NCBI RefSeq assembly: GCF_026008495.1 | Contig: NZ_BQUN01000098.1 | Location: 159,541 to 223,540 of the forward strand | DNA: 64,000 bases | DNA from: Streptomyces sp. A012304 | GTDB lineage: Bacteria; Actinomycetota; Actinomycetes; Streptomycetales; Streptomycetaceae | Direction of reading: 5' to 3' | Notes under the pieces: generated by a model | Told to the model about the DNA's origin: nothing | Database searches by the model: none | What the model saw: the letters and a program-made list of their open reading frames with translations, nothing else | Shown here: positions 49,047-58,548 of the stretch, piece by piece | Layout of the letters: every line of letters begins with the position of its first letter | How positions within the stretch are numbered: the first letter of the stretch is position 1 | Made by a program: the position numbers and the translations under genes

Positions 49047-49886
49047 TCAGCCGGTCCGCACCTCGTCCGCCCGTTCCTCCACCCGTCGGGGCGCCGGGCG
49101 CCGGAGCCGTACCGTCACGGCGTACAGCAGCAGGCCCAGCACCAGGCCGGCGCCCGCGCCGAAGCACAGGGTCGGGATGATCTCGTACGGCTTGGCGCGG
49201 GCGCCCCAGTGCTCCCACCACCGGGTCGTCCGCTGGACCGCCGCGACGAGTGCGCAGCCGCCGATCAGCAGCGCGGCCCCCCAGCGGTCCCGCGCCGACA
49301 GCAACGGCACGCCGACCGGTTCCCCGGCGGGTGCCCGGCGCAGCGCGCAGGCGAGGAACACGGCGATGACGACCGCGGCCACGGCGGAACCGCCGTACTG
49401 CATGTACCAGTACAGAGGTGAGCCCGCGATCTGCTCGCCCAGGACCGGGAACACGCGCATGCCCCACCGGTCGAGGTGGGTGAAGGCGTCCCACACGACG
49501 TGGGTCAGCGCGCCCAGCGTGGCGGAGACGTACCACCACAGCAGCATGGCCGGGCGGACCCGCGCGCGTGGTGCTCCACAGCGCGTCAGCGTGGCCGTGC
49601 GGCCCTGACGGGCGCGCGGCAGCAGCGCCACGAGCGGCTCGCGCACGAGCAGCCACAGCCCCACCAGCGCCCAGGCGACGAGCACGTCGATGGTGAACAC
49701 GCCCGGGAAGGAGTGTGTGACGTCGCCGAACTCCATCGCCCCGGACAGGACACTCGCCGCGTAGTAGGTCATGTCGGGAGCGATGGAGCCCGCCACCAGC
49801 GCGGACGGCACCAGTGGCCCGCGGCCGGTGCCGTCGGTGCGTACGGCGGGCAGGACGGCCGCCGCGTGACTCAGGGTGAACGGCAA
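49047..49886 (-). CDS. DUF4184 family membrane protein
   Basis: The protein (279 aa from a TTG start) begins LPFTLSHAAAVLP, the conserved opening of DUF4184, and has several membrane helices (LVAWALVGLWLLV, GGSAVAAVVIAVFLACAL, AALLIGGCALVAAV, GAGAGLVLGLLLYAVTV). Conserved histidines and aspartates lie in SFPGVFTIDVL and THVVWDAFTHLDRWG. TTG 49886 was chosen because GGGAG is 5 nt upstream and the family starts here; a GTG at 49961 would add 25 Pro/Ala-rich residues without a ribosome binding site. Function is unknown. The C-terminal Arg/Pro-rich tail lies in the cytoplasm if the prediction is right. Confidence 0.75.
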   Translation of the reverse strand: MPFTLSHAAAVLPAVRTDGTGRGPLVPSALVAGSIAPDMTYYAASVLSGAMEFGDVTHSFPGVFTIDVLVAWALVGLWLLVREPLVALLPRARQGRTATLTRCGAPRARVRPAMLLWWYVSATLGALTHVVWDAFTHLDRWGMRVFPVLGEQIAGSPLYWYMQYGGSAVAAVVIAVFLACALRRAPAGEPVGVPLLSARDRWGAALLIGGCALVAAVQRTTRWWEHWGARAKPYEIIPTLCFGAGAGLVLGLLLYAVTVRLRRPAPRRVEERADEVRTG

Positions 49887-50213
49887 CGGGGCTCCCGGGG
49901 CGGATGGTGCGGGGGCTGAGACCCCAAGATCGACGACGCGAACAAGTATGCGGGACACCACCCGTGTGCCGGCGGTTCATGACCGTGTGGTGAATACCGG
50001 GGTCTAACGGGTGCCGGTGTAAACGAAGTTGTCGTAGGGTCGCTGGAGCCGCAGTGCGAAAGCATGGCCGAACAATCGAACAGAACCGGGCAAAACACCC
50101 GCGGGCGCAACCCTCGGGGTGGGTCGTTCGTCCCAACAGGGCGAGCAGAACAGAATCACGGGCAACACAAGACGGGTACGGGCGCTCGAGTGTCCACGGG
50201 AGGGGTTCACTTC

Positions 50214-52022
50214 ATGTCGGCGCATTTCGGCACCAGGCTGCGCAAGGGTGCGGTCAACACCACCGTGGCCGCGGTGGTGGCCGCGGCCCTGGCGGCGTCC
50301 CAGGCCCCGGACGTCACGGCCGGCAGCCACGACGGACGGACCGCCGCCGACGCCCCGTCCGCCGACCAGAGCGCCGAGGGCAGCGCCACCGGCAACTCCC
50401 CGTACTACACGGACCTGCCGCCGCTGAACAGCCCCATCCCCGGTCCGAGCGCCAGCCCGTCGGGCACGCCGACCGGCACCGGCGGCAGCGAGGCCGGCAT
50501 CCCCGCGACCGTCCTGGACGCCTACAAGAAGGCCGCGGCGGCACTGGCCGGCTCCAAGCCCGGCTGCAACCTGCCCTGGGAACTCCTCGCCGCGATCGGC
50601 AAGGTCGAGTCGGGCCAGGCCCGCGGTGGCCGTGTCGACGCCGACGGCACCACCCACTCGCCGATCCTCGGCCCGGTCCTCAACGGCATCGGCTTCGCCA
50701 ACATCAGCGACACCGACAACGGCGCCTACGACGGCGACACGACGTACGACCGCGCCGTCGGGCCCATGCAGTTCATCCCCTCCACCTGGGCGTGGGCGGG
50801 CCGCGACGGCAACGGTGACGGCAAGAAGGACCCCAACAACATCTACGACGCCGCGCTCGCCGCCGCGCACTACCTGTGCCGCAACAGCTGGGACATGGCC
50901 ACCGATTCCGGGCTGCGCAGCGCGATCCTCAGCTACAACAACTCCACGGAGTACTACAACACCGTCAGGTCGTGGCTGGAGTACTACCGCAGGGGCACGC
51001 ACGAGATCCCCGACGGCACCGGCTCACTGCCGTCCAACCGCAGCGACGACGACGGCACCACGGGCGCCTCGCCGAACCCCGGCACCACGCCGACGCCGAA
51101 CACGCCCACCAAGCCGACGACGCCGTCCACGAGCCCCAAGCCCGGCCCCACGACGCCGACCACGCCCACGACGCCCACCACGCCGGCCCCGACGCCCACC
51201 GACACGGTCGACCACCTCGAGAACGCGGGCACGGCCAAGCTCACCGCCATGGCGGGCGACACCTTCACGGAGAAGATCAGCACGCGGGCCGAGACGGCGG
51301 CCGGCAAGGCCGTCGCCAAGGTCAGGATCCGCTTCACCATCCTCGGCTCCACCGACACCACCTTCGCCGGCGGTGAGAACGTCGCCACGGTCGTCACCGA
51401 CAGCAAGGGCGTCGCCGTCGCCCCGGCTCTCCAGGCGGGCGAGTCCACCGGCGGCTTCACCGTCCGCGCCACCGTCGCGGGCCGTCTGACGGCCGCTCTC
51501 GACTACACCGCCACCGTCACCGACCGCGCCGCCGACGCCCTCTCCACCGGCACGACCGCGTTGACCTGCGTCGCGGGCGGCACGTTCGCCGGCCAGGTGG
51601 AGGTGAAGGCCACCTACAAGGGCGCCGTCGCCGACAAGGTCGCGGCCACCGCCACCATCGTCAAGGCGGCCGGCGACACCAGCGCCGCGGACCAGGGCCC
51701 CTACTTCAAGGACGCCGCCGGCAACCCCGTCCGCTCCCTGACGAACCTCCAGACCGACGCGAACGGCCGGCTGAGGCTGCCGAGCCTCTACGCCGGTGAC
51801 ACCGCGGGCACGTACCTGCTGCGCGTCACCACCACGGGCGGGGCCACGCTCACCGTGGAACTGACCGTCACGGCCGCCCCGTCCTCCTCGCCGAGCCCTT
51901 CGGAGAGCGCCGGCGAAAGCCCCTCGGAGAGCCCGTCCGAGAGCCCCTCCGAGAGCCCCTCCGAGAGCGCGTCCGAGAGCGCGTCCACGACGCCGTCGGA
52001 GTCGACCACGACCGGCTCCTGA
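50214..52022 (+). CDS. Secreted lytic transglycosylase with Ig-like region and Ser/Glu repeats
   Basis: The 602-residue protein has a signal-like N-terminus (MSAHFGTRLRKGAVNTTVAAVVAAALAASQ). The catalytic domain (about residues 95-265) is of the MltB/SLT type: LPWELLAAIGKVESGQARGG with the probable catalytic Glu, then AVGPMQFIPSTWAWAG and DGNGDGKKDPNNIYDAALAAAHYLC. A Pro/Thr linker, two beta-rich repeats of about 110 residues (TAMAGDTFTEKISTRAET; TCVAGGTFAGQVEVKATY), and a C-terminal SESPSES tract follow. It cleaves peptidoglycan. ATG 50214 has GGGAGGGG 8 nt upstream; an in-frame ATG at 50064 would bury the signal. The 327-bp gap upstream (49887-50213) shows no ydaO riboswitch consensus. Confidence 0.87.
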   Translation: MSAHFGTRLRKGAVNTTVAAVVAAALAASQAPDVTAGSHDGRTAADAPSADQSAEGSATGNSPYYTDLPPLNSPIPGPSASPSGTPTGTGGSEAGIPATVLDAYKKAAAALAGSKPGCNLPWELLAAIGKVESGQARGGRVDADGTTHSPILGPVLNGIGFANISDTDNGAYDGDTTYDRAVGPMQFIPSTWAWAGRDGNGDGKKDPNNIYDAALAAAHYLCRNSWDMATDSGLRSAILSYNNSTEYYNTVRSWLEYYRRGTHEIPDGTGSLPSNRSDDDGTTGASPNPGTTPTPNTPTKPTTPSTSPKPGPTTPTTPTTPTTPAPTPTDTVDHLENAGTAKLTAMAGDTFTEKISTRAETAAGKAVAKVRIRFTILGSTDTTFAGGENVATVVTDSKGVAVAPALQAGESTGGFTVRATVAGRLTAALDYTATVTDRAADALSTGTTALTCVAGGTFAGQVEVKATYKGAVADKVAATATIVKAAGDTSAADQGPYFKDAAGNPVRSLTNLQTDANGRLRLPSLYAGDTAGTYLLRVTTTGGATLTVELTVTAAPSSSPSPSESAGESPSESPSESPSESPSESASESASTTPSESTTTGS

Positions 52023-52032
52023 CCCACCGCGA

Positions 52033-52078
52033 CACGACGACGGCGCCCCCTCCACCCGAGTGGGGCGCCGTCGTCGTG
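52033..52078 (+). terminator. Terminator after the lytic transglycosylase
   Basis: A perfect 17-bp inverted repeat (52033-52049 with 52062-52078) begins 11 bp after the stop codon. Confidence 0.9.
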
Positions 52079-52172
52079 CAGACGTGTTCTCATCTCGCGC
52101 TCCCGTTGCTACCGTGCCGGACCTGACGCTCCATCAGTTCCCGTGGTCGCCGCACCGCACCGGGAGGCCCGT

Positions 52173-52307
52173 ATGCGCGCCCTGATCGCCGCCGCGACCG
52201 GTCTGGCCGTCGCGCTCGCCCTGGTGCTCACACTCACCGCCCTGGGCACCCCCACCGGCCGCACCTCCCCGAAACCGCTGCTGACGACGGTGCCCGCACA
52301 CCCCTGA
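52173..52307 (+). CDS. Small single-span membrane peptide
   Basis: A 44-residue frame starts MRALIAAATGLAVALALVL, one hydrophobic helix, followed by a short polar tail ending LLTTVPAHP. GGGAGG lies 5 nt before the ATG, and the stop is 21 bp before the DUF3068 start, so it is probably co-transcribed. It resembles small streptomycete peptides I recall being annotated as the SPW_0924 family; that is memory, not a search. Function unknown. Confidence 0.7.
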   Translation: MRALIAAATGLAVALALVLTLTALGTPTGRTSPKPLLTTVPAHP

Positions 52308-52328
52308 CCGCCCGGGAGGGAGGCCGAG

Positions 52329-53321
52329 ATGCGCCGCAAGGCCAGCCTGATCCTGCTCGCCCTCGCCGTGTTCTGCACGGCACTGTCCCCACTGCTGCGC
52401 TGGTACGCCTTCCCCCGCCTGGCCAAGGTCCCGGCCGACGCCTACCAGACCATGGTCCTGGAGGCCCGCGACGCCACCCTCCTCGACTACGGCACGATGA
52501 CCGCCCGCACGGTCCCGAAAGTCACCATCGTGCAGACCCTGAAAGGCAACGTGGAGGCCTCCGAGCGCATCGAGGAGACAGCAGGACGGGACGTCGTCGT
52601 CTGGGACGGCCTGTCCTACGTCCAGGGCCCCGACGGCAAGATGGTCTCCAAGGTCCCCGAGCGCTACATCTTCGACGCCCACACCCAGGAACCCGTCCAC
52701 GCCACCGGCGAGATGGTCGACGGCGACCCGGTCCGCCGGGACGGCCTGGAGTTCAAATGGCCGTTCCTGACCGAGAAACGCGACTACGAGTACTTCGACG
52801 CACAGGCCCGCGTCACCGCCCCCATCCACTACAAGGGCACCCAGAACTTCCGCGGCCTGGAGGTCTACTACTTCGAACAGACCGTCCCCTGGACCAAAGT
52901 CCCCATGCCCAAAACCATGCCGGTCGCCGGCATCACCCCCGAGACCGTCGCCCGAACCGGCACCACCCGCTGGTACACCACCGTCCGCAAGTTCTGGGTC
53001 GAACCGCTCACCGGCGCCCCCGTCTACGGCGAGGAGATCCACCAGGAGGAACTGCGCGGCGGCACCCTGCTCGGCGACCGCGCCAAGGTGACGGCCTTCG
53101 CCGGGCACGTGAAGATGCGCGAGGACTACATCGACCACACCGTGGCCCTGGTCAAGTCCAACCGCGCCCTGGTGCTGCTCATGACGTCCTACCTGCCCTG
53201 GGGCCTCCTGCTCCTCGGCACCCTGCTGCTCGCCCTCTCCCTCTGGCTGGAGGCCCGAGGCCGACGCCCCGCCCGGCCGGCCCCCGCCGAACCGGCCGCA
53301 CCACAGCCCGTCACCGCCTGA
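52329..53321 (+). CDS. DUF3068 (PorA-like) membrane protein
   Basis: The 330-residue protein has an N-terminal helix (KASLILLALAVFCTALSPLLRWYA), a large extracellular beta-rich domain (about residues 30-280) and a C-terminal helix (LLMTSYLPWGLLLLGTLLLALSLWL), the layout of DUF3068 proteins. VVVWDGLSYVQG and GTQNFRGLEVYYFEQTVPWTKVPMP are typical segments. A GGGAGGGAGG tract precedes the ATG. Its last 11 bp overlap the convergent hrpB gene. The function of this family is not established; it may act at the cell surface. Confidence 0.85.
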   Translation: MRRKASLILLALAVFCTALSPLLRWYAFPRLAKVPADAYQTMVLEARDATLLDYGTMTARTVPKVTIVQTLKGNVEASERIEETAGRDVVVWDGLSYVQGPDGKMVSKVPERYIFDAHTQEPVHATGEMVDGDPVRRDGLEFKWPFLTEKRDYEYFDAQARVTAPIHYKGTQNFRGLEVYYFEQTVPWTKVPMPKTMPVAGITPETVARTGTTRWYTTVRKFWVEPLTGAPVYGEEIHQEELRGGTLLGDRAKVTAFAGHVKMREDYIDHTVALVKSNRALVLLMTSYLPWGLLLLGTLLLALSLWLEARGRRPARPAPAEPAAPQPVTA

Positions 53322-55827
53322 GCCGCGCGTTGGTGTGCCGGGTCGGCTCCGCGCCCGCCGGGTCCTCCGGCCACGGATGCTTCGGATACCGGCCCCGCAG
53401 CTCCGCCCGCACGCCCCTGTAACCGTCCCGCCAGAACGAGGCGAGATCGGCGGTGACCGCCGCGGGCCGGCCCGCGGGCGAGAGCAGGTGCACCAACAGC
53501 GGCACCCCCGCCACGCGCGGCGACTCCTGGAGCCCGAACATCTCCTGCAACTTCACCGCCAGCACGGGCCGCTCCGGATCCGCGTAGTCGATCCGGATCC
53601 TGGACCCACTCGGCACCGTGATCCGCTCGGGTGCCAGCTCCTCCAGCCGGGCCGCCTCCCCCGACGCCCACGGCAGCAGCCGGCCCAGCGCCTGCCCGGC
53701 GTCGATCCGCGCGAGATCGGCACGCCGCCGGGCCCGGCTCAGCTCCGGCTCCAGCCAGTCGTCCACGCGCGCGTACAGCCCCTCGTCGGAGACATCGGGC
53801 CAGGGCTCACCGAGCTGCCGCCGCAGGAACGCCAGCCGCTGCCGCAGCACCCCAGCCTCCGCCGACCAGCGCAACACCCCCAGCCCCTCCTGCCGCAACC
53901 CATCGAGCAGCGCGTTCCGTACGAGCGCCGAATCGGCGTCCGGCAGCGCGCGCACCGCCAGCTCCACCGCCCCCAGCCGCTCGACCCGCCGCGCCACGAC
54001 ATCCCCGTCGGCCCAGTGGACCTCCTCCCGCTCGTCGAGCAGCGACGCGGCCGCGAACCGGGCGGTCTCCTCGTCCACGGCCGCCGCGAGCCGCACCCGC
54101 GCGTGCCCCTTCCCGACGGGCCGGTCGGCGACGGCGACGGCGAGCCACGGCGCGCCCCGCAGGGCGGACCCTTTACCGAGCTCGGCGCGGGTCCCCGAGG
54201 CCATCAGGTACGAGCCACCGTGGGCCCTGGCCACCCGCTCGGGAAACGCCAGAGCGGCGACCAGCCCGGCCATCCGGTCGTCTCCGGCCGGACCGGCCCC
54301 GACGTCCCCCCGCACCGGGCGGGTCTCCCGGGCGGTGTCCGACTCCACGACGGCCCGCAGCCGCCGGACCTCCGCCCGCCATCGCGCCGCGTACGCGTCA
54401 CCCCCACGCCGCGCCGCCCGCAGAGCCGCCGCGAGATCGTCCCCGTACTCCCGAGGAGCCTCCTCACTCAGCAGCGCCACCACCTCGGCACCCTCACCGG
54501 AGGTGTCCAGCAGCGCCCGCCCCAGCCGGGGATGCAACCCCAGCCGGGCCAACCGCACCCCCCGCTCCGTGGCCCGCCCCTCGGCGTCCACCGCCCCGAT
54601 CGCCGTCAGCAGACCCCGCGCCGCCGCCATCGCCCCGCCCGGCGGCGGATCCAGCAGCGCCAGCCCCGAGGCGTCGGGATCGCCCCAGCAGGCCGCCTGA
54701 AGGGCGAACGCGGTCAGGTCGGCCACCTTGATCTCCGGCGCCGGGAACCGCGGCAGACGTGCGTCCTCCGCCTCCGACCAGCACCGGTACACCACCCCCG
54801 GCGCCTCACGCCCGGCCCGCCCGGCGCGCTGCCGCCCGGCCGCCTGCGACGCCCGGACCGTCGCCAGCGCGCTCAGCCCGCGCGCGTGGTCCACCCGCGG
54901 CTCGCGCGCCAGCCCCGAGTCCACGACCACCCGCACCCCCGGCACCGTCAGCGACGACTCGGCCACCGACGTCGCGAGCACCACCCGGCGCCGCTCGGCG
55001 GGCGCCAGCACCGCGTCCTGCACAGCCGCCGGCGCCCGCCCGTGCACCTGGAGCACGTCCACGCCGTCCAGGTCCCCGAGCCGCCCCGCGACCCGCGCGA
55101 TCTCACCGACGCCCGGCAGGAAACACAGGACGTCCCCCGACCGCTCGGCCAGCGCCCGCCGCACCACCGACGCCACGTGCGCCGGCAGCGCGGGATCGAC
55201 CCACATGCCGTGCGGCGGCCGTACCGGACGGGACGGCGGCGCCCACACCACCTCCACCGGGAACGACGCCCCTTCCGCGGCCACCACCGGCGCCCCGCCC
55301 AGCAGCCGCGACCACCCCTGCGTGTCGGTCGTCGCCGAGGCCGCCACCAGCCGCAGCTCGGGCCGCAGCGCCTCCCGCACGTCCCACAGGAACGCGGCCG
55401 CCGTGTCCGCGTCCAGATGCCGCTCGTGGCACTCGTCCAGCACCACCACGTCGACACCGGCCAGTTCCTGGTCGCGCTGGAGGCGCTGGAGCAGCACACC
55501 CGTCGTGACGACCTCCACGCGCGTGTGCCGCCCCACGACCCGCTCCCCGCGCACGGTGAACCCGACGCTCTGCCCGGGCCGCTCGCCCAGAAGCCACGCC
55601 ATCCGCCGCGCCGCCGCCCGCGCCGCGATCCGCCGCGGCTCGGCCACGACCACCCGCCGCGCCGGCCCCTCGCCGAGCAGCCCCGCCAGCGCGAGCGGCA
55701 CCATGGTCGTCTTGCCGGTGCCGGGCGGCGCGGCCAGCACGGCGGTGCCGTGCCCCTCCAGGGCGTCGTTCACAGCGGGCAGGGCGGCCCGCACGGGCAG
55801 CGCGTCCAGGGCGTCGTAACGGATCAC
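53311..55827 (-). CDS. hrpB: ATP-dependent RNA helicase HrpB
   Basis: The 838-residue DEAH-type helicase has motif I APPGTGKTTMVPLAL, Ia EPRRIAARAAARRMAW, II LDECHERHLD, III AASATTD, IV-VI LCFLPGVGEI, TSVAESSLTVPGV and QAAGRQRAGRAGR, followed by HA2 and the C-terminal HrpB domain (WPEDPAGAEPTRHTNARLRR end). GTG 55827 gives the expected start just before the helicase core; upstream frame extends into the neighbouring methyltransferase. HrpB's physiological role in actinobacteria is unclear. Third-position GC is very high. Confidence 0.92.
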   Translation of the reverse strand: MIRYDALDALPVRAALPAVNDALEGHGTAVLAAPPGTGKTTMVPLALAGLLGEGPARRVVVAEPRRIAARAAARRMAWLLGERPGQSVGFTVRGERVVGRHTRVEVVTTGVLLQRLQRDQELAGVDVVVLDECHERHLDADTAAAFLWDVREALRPELRLVAASATTDTQGWSRLLGGAPVVAAEGASFPVEVVWAPPSRPVRPPHGMWVDPALPAHVASVVRRALAERSGDVLCFLPGVGEIARVAGRLGDLDGVDVLQVHGRAPAAVQDAVLAPAERRRVVLATSVAESSLTVPGVRVVVDSGLAREPRVDHARGLSALATVRASQAAGRQRAGRAGREAPGVVYRCWSEAEDARLPRFPAPEIKVADLTAFALQAACWGDPDASGLALLDPPPGGAMAAARGLLTAIGAVDAEGRATERGVRLARLGLHPRLGRALLDTSGEGAEVVALLSEEAPREYGDDLAAALRAARRGGDAYAARWRAEVRRLRAVVESDTARETRPVRGDVGAGPAGDDRMAGLVAALAFPERVARAHGGSYLMASGTRAELGKGSALRGAPWLAVAVADRPVGKGHARVRLAAAVDEETARFAAASLLDEREEVHWADGDVVARRVERLGAVELAVRALPDADSALVRNALLDGLRQEGLGVLRWSAEAGVLRQRLAFLRRQLGEPWPDVSDEGLYARVDDWLEPELSRARRRADLARIDAGQALGRLLPWASGEAARLEELAPERITVPSGSRIRIDYADPERPVLAVKLQEMFGLQESPRVAGVPLLVHLLSPAGRPAAVTADLASFWRDGYRGVRAELRGRYPKHPWPEDPAGAEPTRHTNARLRR

Positions 55828-55849
55828 GCCCCCAGTGTCGTACGCGGGG

Positions 55850-56671
55850 CTAGGAACGTTCGCAGACGAAGATCGCCGTGCCCGGGAGGAGGCTTCCGCG
55901 CAGCGGCGACCAGCCGCCCCACTCCGAGGTGTTCCAGTCCGGCCACTCCGGCTCCACCAGGTCCACCAGCCGGAAGCCCGCCGCCACGATGTCGCGCACC
56001 CGGTCACCGAGCGTGCGGTGGTGCTCGACGTACACCGCGTGGCCCCGCTCGTCCTGCTCGACGTACGGCGTGCGGTCGAAGTAGGACGACACCACCGTCA
56101 GCCCCTCCGGGCCCGGCTCGTCGGGGAACGCCCAGCGGATCGGATGCGTCACCGAGAACACGAAACGGCCGCCCGGGCGCAGCACCCGGCGCACCTCCCT
56201 GAGCACCAGCACCGGATCGGCGACGAAGGGCAGCGCCCCGTACGCCGAGCAGGCCAGGTCGAAGAAGGCGTCCGCGAAGGGCAGCGCGGCCGCGTCGGCG
56301 CACACCAGGGGGAAGGCGCCACCGATGCGCAGCGCGTGCTGGAGCTGGCGGTGGGAGACGTCCAGGGCCACCGGACGGGCCCCCTGGGCGGCCAGCCAGC
56401 GGGAGCACTGGGCCGCGCCGGCGCCGATCTCCAGCACCTCCTGGCCCTTGAGGTCCTCCGGCGGGCCGAGCAGCCCGGCCTCCACCTCGTCCAGGCCCTC
56501 GGGGCCCCACACGAAGCGGTCGTCGCCGAGGAACGTGCCGTGTTCGATCTGGTATTCGTCCGCGTTGCGGTCCCACCAGCCCCGGTTGGCCCGGGCGCTC
56601 TCCGCGACGCCGGCGTCGCGGCGGGTGGCCTCCGGCTCATAGGCCGGCTCGGACGATGCGGGCTCTTGGAT
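55850..56671 (-). CDS. SAM-dependent methyltransferase, apparent ATC start codon
   Basis: The protein (273 aa) is a class I methyltransferase: an N-terminal ARANRGWWDRNADEYQIEHG segment typical of streptomycete members, SAM-binding VLEIGAGAAQCSRWLAAQG, VCADAAALPFADAFFDLACSAYGALPFV, and VLRPGGRFVFSVTHPIRWAF. GTG 56512 is the first ordinary start in the frame but would delete the conserved WWDRNADEY part. Upstream no ATG, GTG or TTG exists. An ATC at 56671, six bases after GGAG, is the best-placed start. The substrate is unknown. It lies 22 bp from hrpB on the same strand. Confidence 0.75.
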   Translation of the reverse strand: MQEPASSEPAYEPEATRRDAGVAESARANRGWWDRNADEYQIEHGTFLGDDRFVWGPEGLDEVEAGLLGPPEDLKGQEVLEIGAGAAQCSRWLAAQGARPVALDVSHRQLQHALRIGGAFPLVCADAAALPFADAFFDLACSAYGALPFVADPVLVLREVRRVLRPGGRFVFSVTHPIRWAFPDEPGPEGLTVVSSYFDRTPYVEQDERGHAVYVEHHRTLGDRVRDIVAAGFRLVDLVEPEWPDWNTSEWGGWSPLRGSLLPGTAIFVCERS

Positions 56672-56822
56672 GATCGGCTCCCTCGTCGTACTCTTCCGTC
56701 CAACCCGCCACGGCGGTGTCGCTTCGCCCTACCGGGGGGTCTTCGCGCGGCCTGCGCCGTCTCGGAACACAGGTTTTGTGCCGGGTATGGGGCGATCCGC
56801 CCCGGGTGTGCGGCTTCGCGCA

Positions 56823-56851
56823 TTGACCCTGCCCGGCTGCCCCCGTATGCT
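56823..56851 (+). promoter_or_regulatory. Consensus promoter of rpsA
   Basis: TTGACC (56823-56828), a 17-bp spacer and TATGCT (56846-56851) match the HrdB consensus exactly in layout. A second -10-like TAGGCT lies at 56965-56970. The leader from the first promoter would be about 195 nt, long enough for regulation. The 381-bp gap (56672-57052) shows no gene. Confidence 0.75.
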
Positions 56852-57052
56852 ACAAGTTGCGCTGCGGGCCTGCGCACCTCAGACGTAGCAGGCTGCGCTC
56901 GCATCTGTTGTATGTCCCCTCGGTTGTCGAGGCGCCGTCGCCGGTTCGCTGGTGAGGCGCTTCCTAGGCTGTCCGGCTTCTGCAGAGCGAAACGGGCTCC
57001 CGGCGTAAGCAGTACCTACGACTTCAATGTCCGTACCGGAGCCCTTTCCCAC

Positions 57053-58543
57053 ATGACGAGCAGCACCGAGACCACCGCCACCACCCCGCAGGTAGCGGTC
57101 AACGACATCGGTAACGAGGAAGCCTTCCTCGCAGCGATCGACGAGACGATCAAGTACTTCAACGACGGCGACATCGTCGACGGCGTCATCGTGAAGGTCG
57201 ACCGGGACGAGGTCCTGCTCGACATCGGTTACAAGACCGAAGGTGTCATCCCGAGCCGCGAGCTCTCGATCAAGCACGACGTCGACCCCAACGAGGTCGT
57301 CGCCGTCGGTGACGAGATCGAGGCCCTGGTCCTCCAGAAGGAGGACAAGGAAGGCCGCCTGATCCTCTCGAAGAAGCGCGCCCAGTACGAGCGTGCCTGG
57401 GGCACCATCGAGAAGATCAAGGAAGAGGACGGCATCGTCACCGGTACCGTCATCGAGGTCGTCAAGGGTGGTCTCATCCTCGACATCGGCCTCCGTGGCT
57501 TCCTGCCGGCTTCCCTCGTCGAGATGCGCCGCGTCCGCGACCTCCAGCCCTACGTGGGCAAGGAGCTCGAGGCCAAGATCATCGAGCTGGACAAGAACCG
57601 CAACAACGTGGTCCTGTCCCGCCGTGCCTGGCTGGAGCAGACCCAGTCCGAGGTCCGCCAGACGTTCCTCACGACCCTCCAGAAGGGTCAGGTCCGCTCC
57701 GGTGTGGTCTCCTCGATCGTCAACTTCGGTGCCTTCGTGGACCTGGGTGGCGTCGACGGTCTGGTCCACGTCTCCGAGCTGTCCTGGAAGCACATCGACC
57801 ACCCCTCCGAGGTCGTCGAGGTCGGCCAGGAGGTCACGGTCGAGGTCCTCGACGTCGACATGGACCGCGAGCGCGTCTCCCTGTCGCTGAAGGCGACCCA
57901 GGAAGACCCGTGGCAGCAGTTCGCCCGCACCCACCAGATCGGCCAGGTCGTGCCCGGCAAGGTCACGAAGCTGGTTCCGTTCGGTGCGTTCGTCCGCGTC
58001 GACGAGGGCATCGAGGGTCTGGTCCACATCTCCGAGCTGGCCGAGCGCCACGTGGAGATCCCGGAGCAGGTCGTCCAGGTCAACGACGAGATCTTCGTCA
58101 AGGTCATCGACATCGACCTCGAGCGCCGTCGCATCAGCCTCTCGCTGAAGCAGGCCAACGAGTCCTTCGGTGCCGACCCGGCCGCGGTCGAGTTCGACCC
58201 GACCCTGTACGGCATGGCCGCGTCCTACGACGACCAGGGCAACTACATCTACCCCGAGGGCTTCGACCCGGAGACCAACGACTGGCTGCCGGGCTACGAG
58301 AAGCAGCGCGAGGAGTGGGAGCGCCAGTACGCCGAGGCGCAGTCCCGCTTCGAGCAGCACCAGCAGCAGGTCATCAAGTCCCGCGAGGCCGACGCCGCTG
58401 CCGAGGCCGAGGGCGGCGAGGCTGCGGCTCCGGCCGCGACCGGCGGCTCGTACTCCTCCGAGGGCGCCGACACCTCCGGCGCGCTGGCCTCGGACGAGGC
58501 GCTCGCCGCGCTGCGCGAGAAGCTCGCGGGCGGCCAGAGCTGA
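57053..58543 (+). CDS. rpsA: 30S ribosomal protein S1
   Basis: The 496-residue protein helps bind mRNA to the 30S subunit. It has four S1 domains at about residues 37-107, 121-192, 210-280 and 297-367 (for example GQVRSGVVSSIVNFGAFVDLGG and VVPGKVTKLVPFGAFVRVDEG), fewer than the six of Escherichia coli, as is usual in actinobacteria. A charged, Ala/Gly/Ser-rich tail with predicted coil (KQREEWERQYAEAQSRFEQHQQQV) follows. Codon use is strongly biased to preferred codons, as expected of a highly expressed gene. The ribosome binding site before the ATG is weak. Confidence 0.97.
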   Translation: MTSSTETTATTPQVAVNDIGNEEAFLAAIDETIKYFNDGDIVDGVIVKVDRDEVLLDIGYKTEGVIPSRELSIKHDVDPNEVVAVGDEIEALVLQKEDKEGRLILSKKRAQYERAWGTIEKIKEEDGIVTGTVIEVVKGGLILDIGLRGFLPASLVEMRRVRDLQPYVGKELEAKIIELDKNRNNVVLSRRAWLEQTQSEVRQTFLTTLQKGQVRSGVVSSIVNFGAFVDLGGVDGLVHVSELSWKHIDHPSEVVEVGQEVTVEVLDVDMDRERVSLSLKATQEDPWQQFARTHQIGQVVPGKVTKLVPFGAFVRVDEGIEGLVHISELAERHVEIPEQVVQVNDEIFVKVIDIDLERRRISLSLKQANESFGADPAAVEFDPTLYGMAASYDDQGNYIYPEGFDPETNDWLPGYEKQREEWERQYAEAQSRFEQHQQQVIKSREADAAAEAEGGEAAAPAATGGSYSSEGADTSGALASDEALAALREKLAGGQS

Positions 58544-58548
58544 CGCCC

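Noticed and set aside
46204..50136. A 1310-codon open frame on the minus strand opposite polA
   Set aside because: Antisense to polA with repetitive Arg/Val/Gly/Leu composition; the same GC-frame artefact.
49985..50213. Possible ydaO (c-di-AMP) riboswitch before the lytic transglycosylase
   Set aside because: Such genes often carry one, but the conserved GACCCGAATCCG and GGGGTGAA-type blocks are missing.
50064..50213. Longer transglycosylase starting at ATG 50064
   Set aside because: It has no ribosome binding site and would place 50 polar residues before the export signal.
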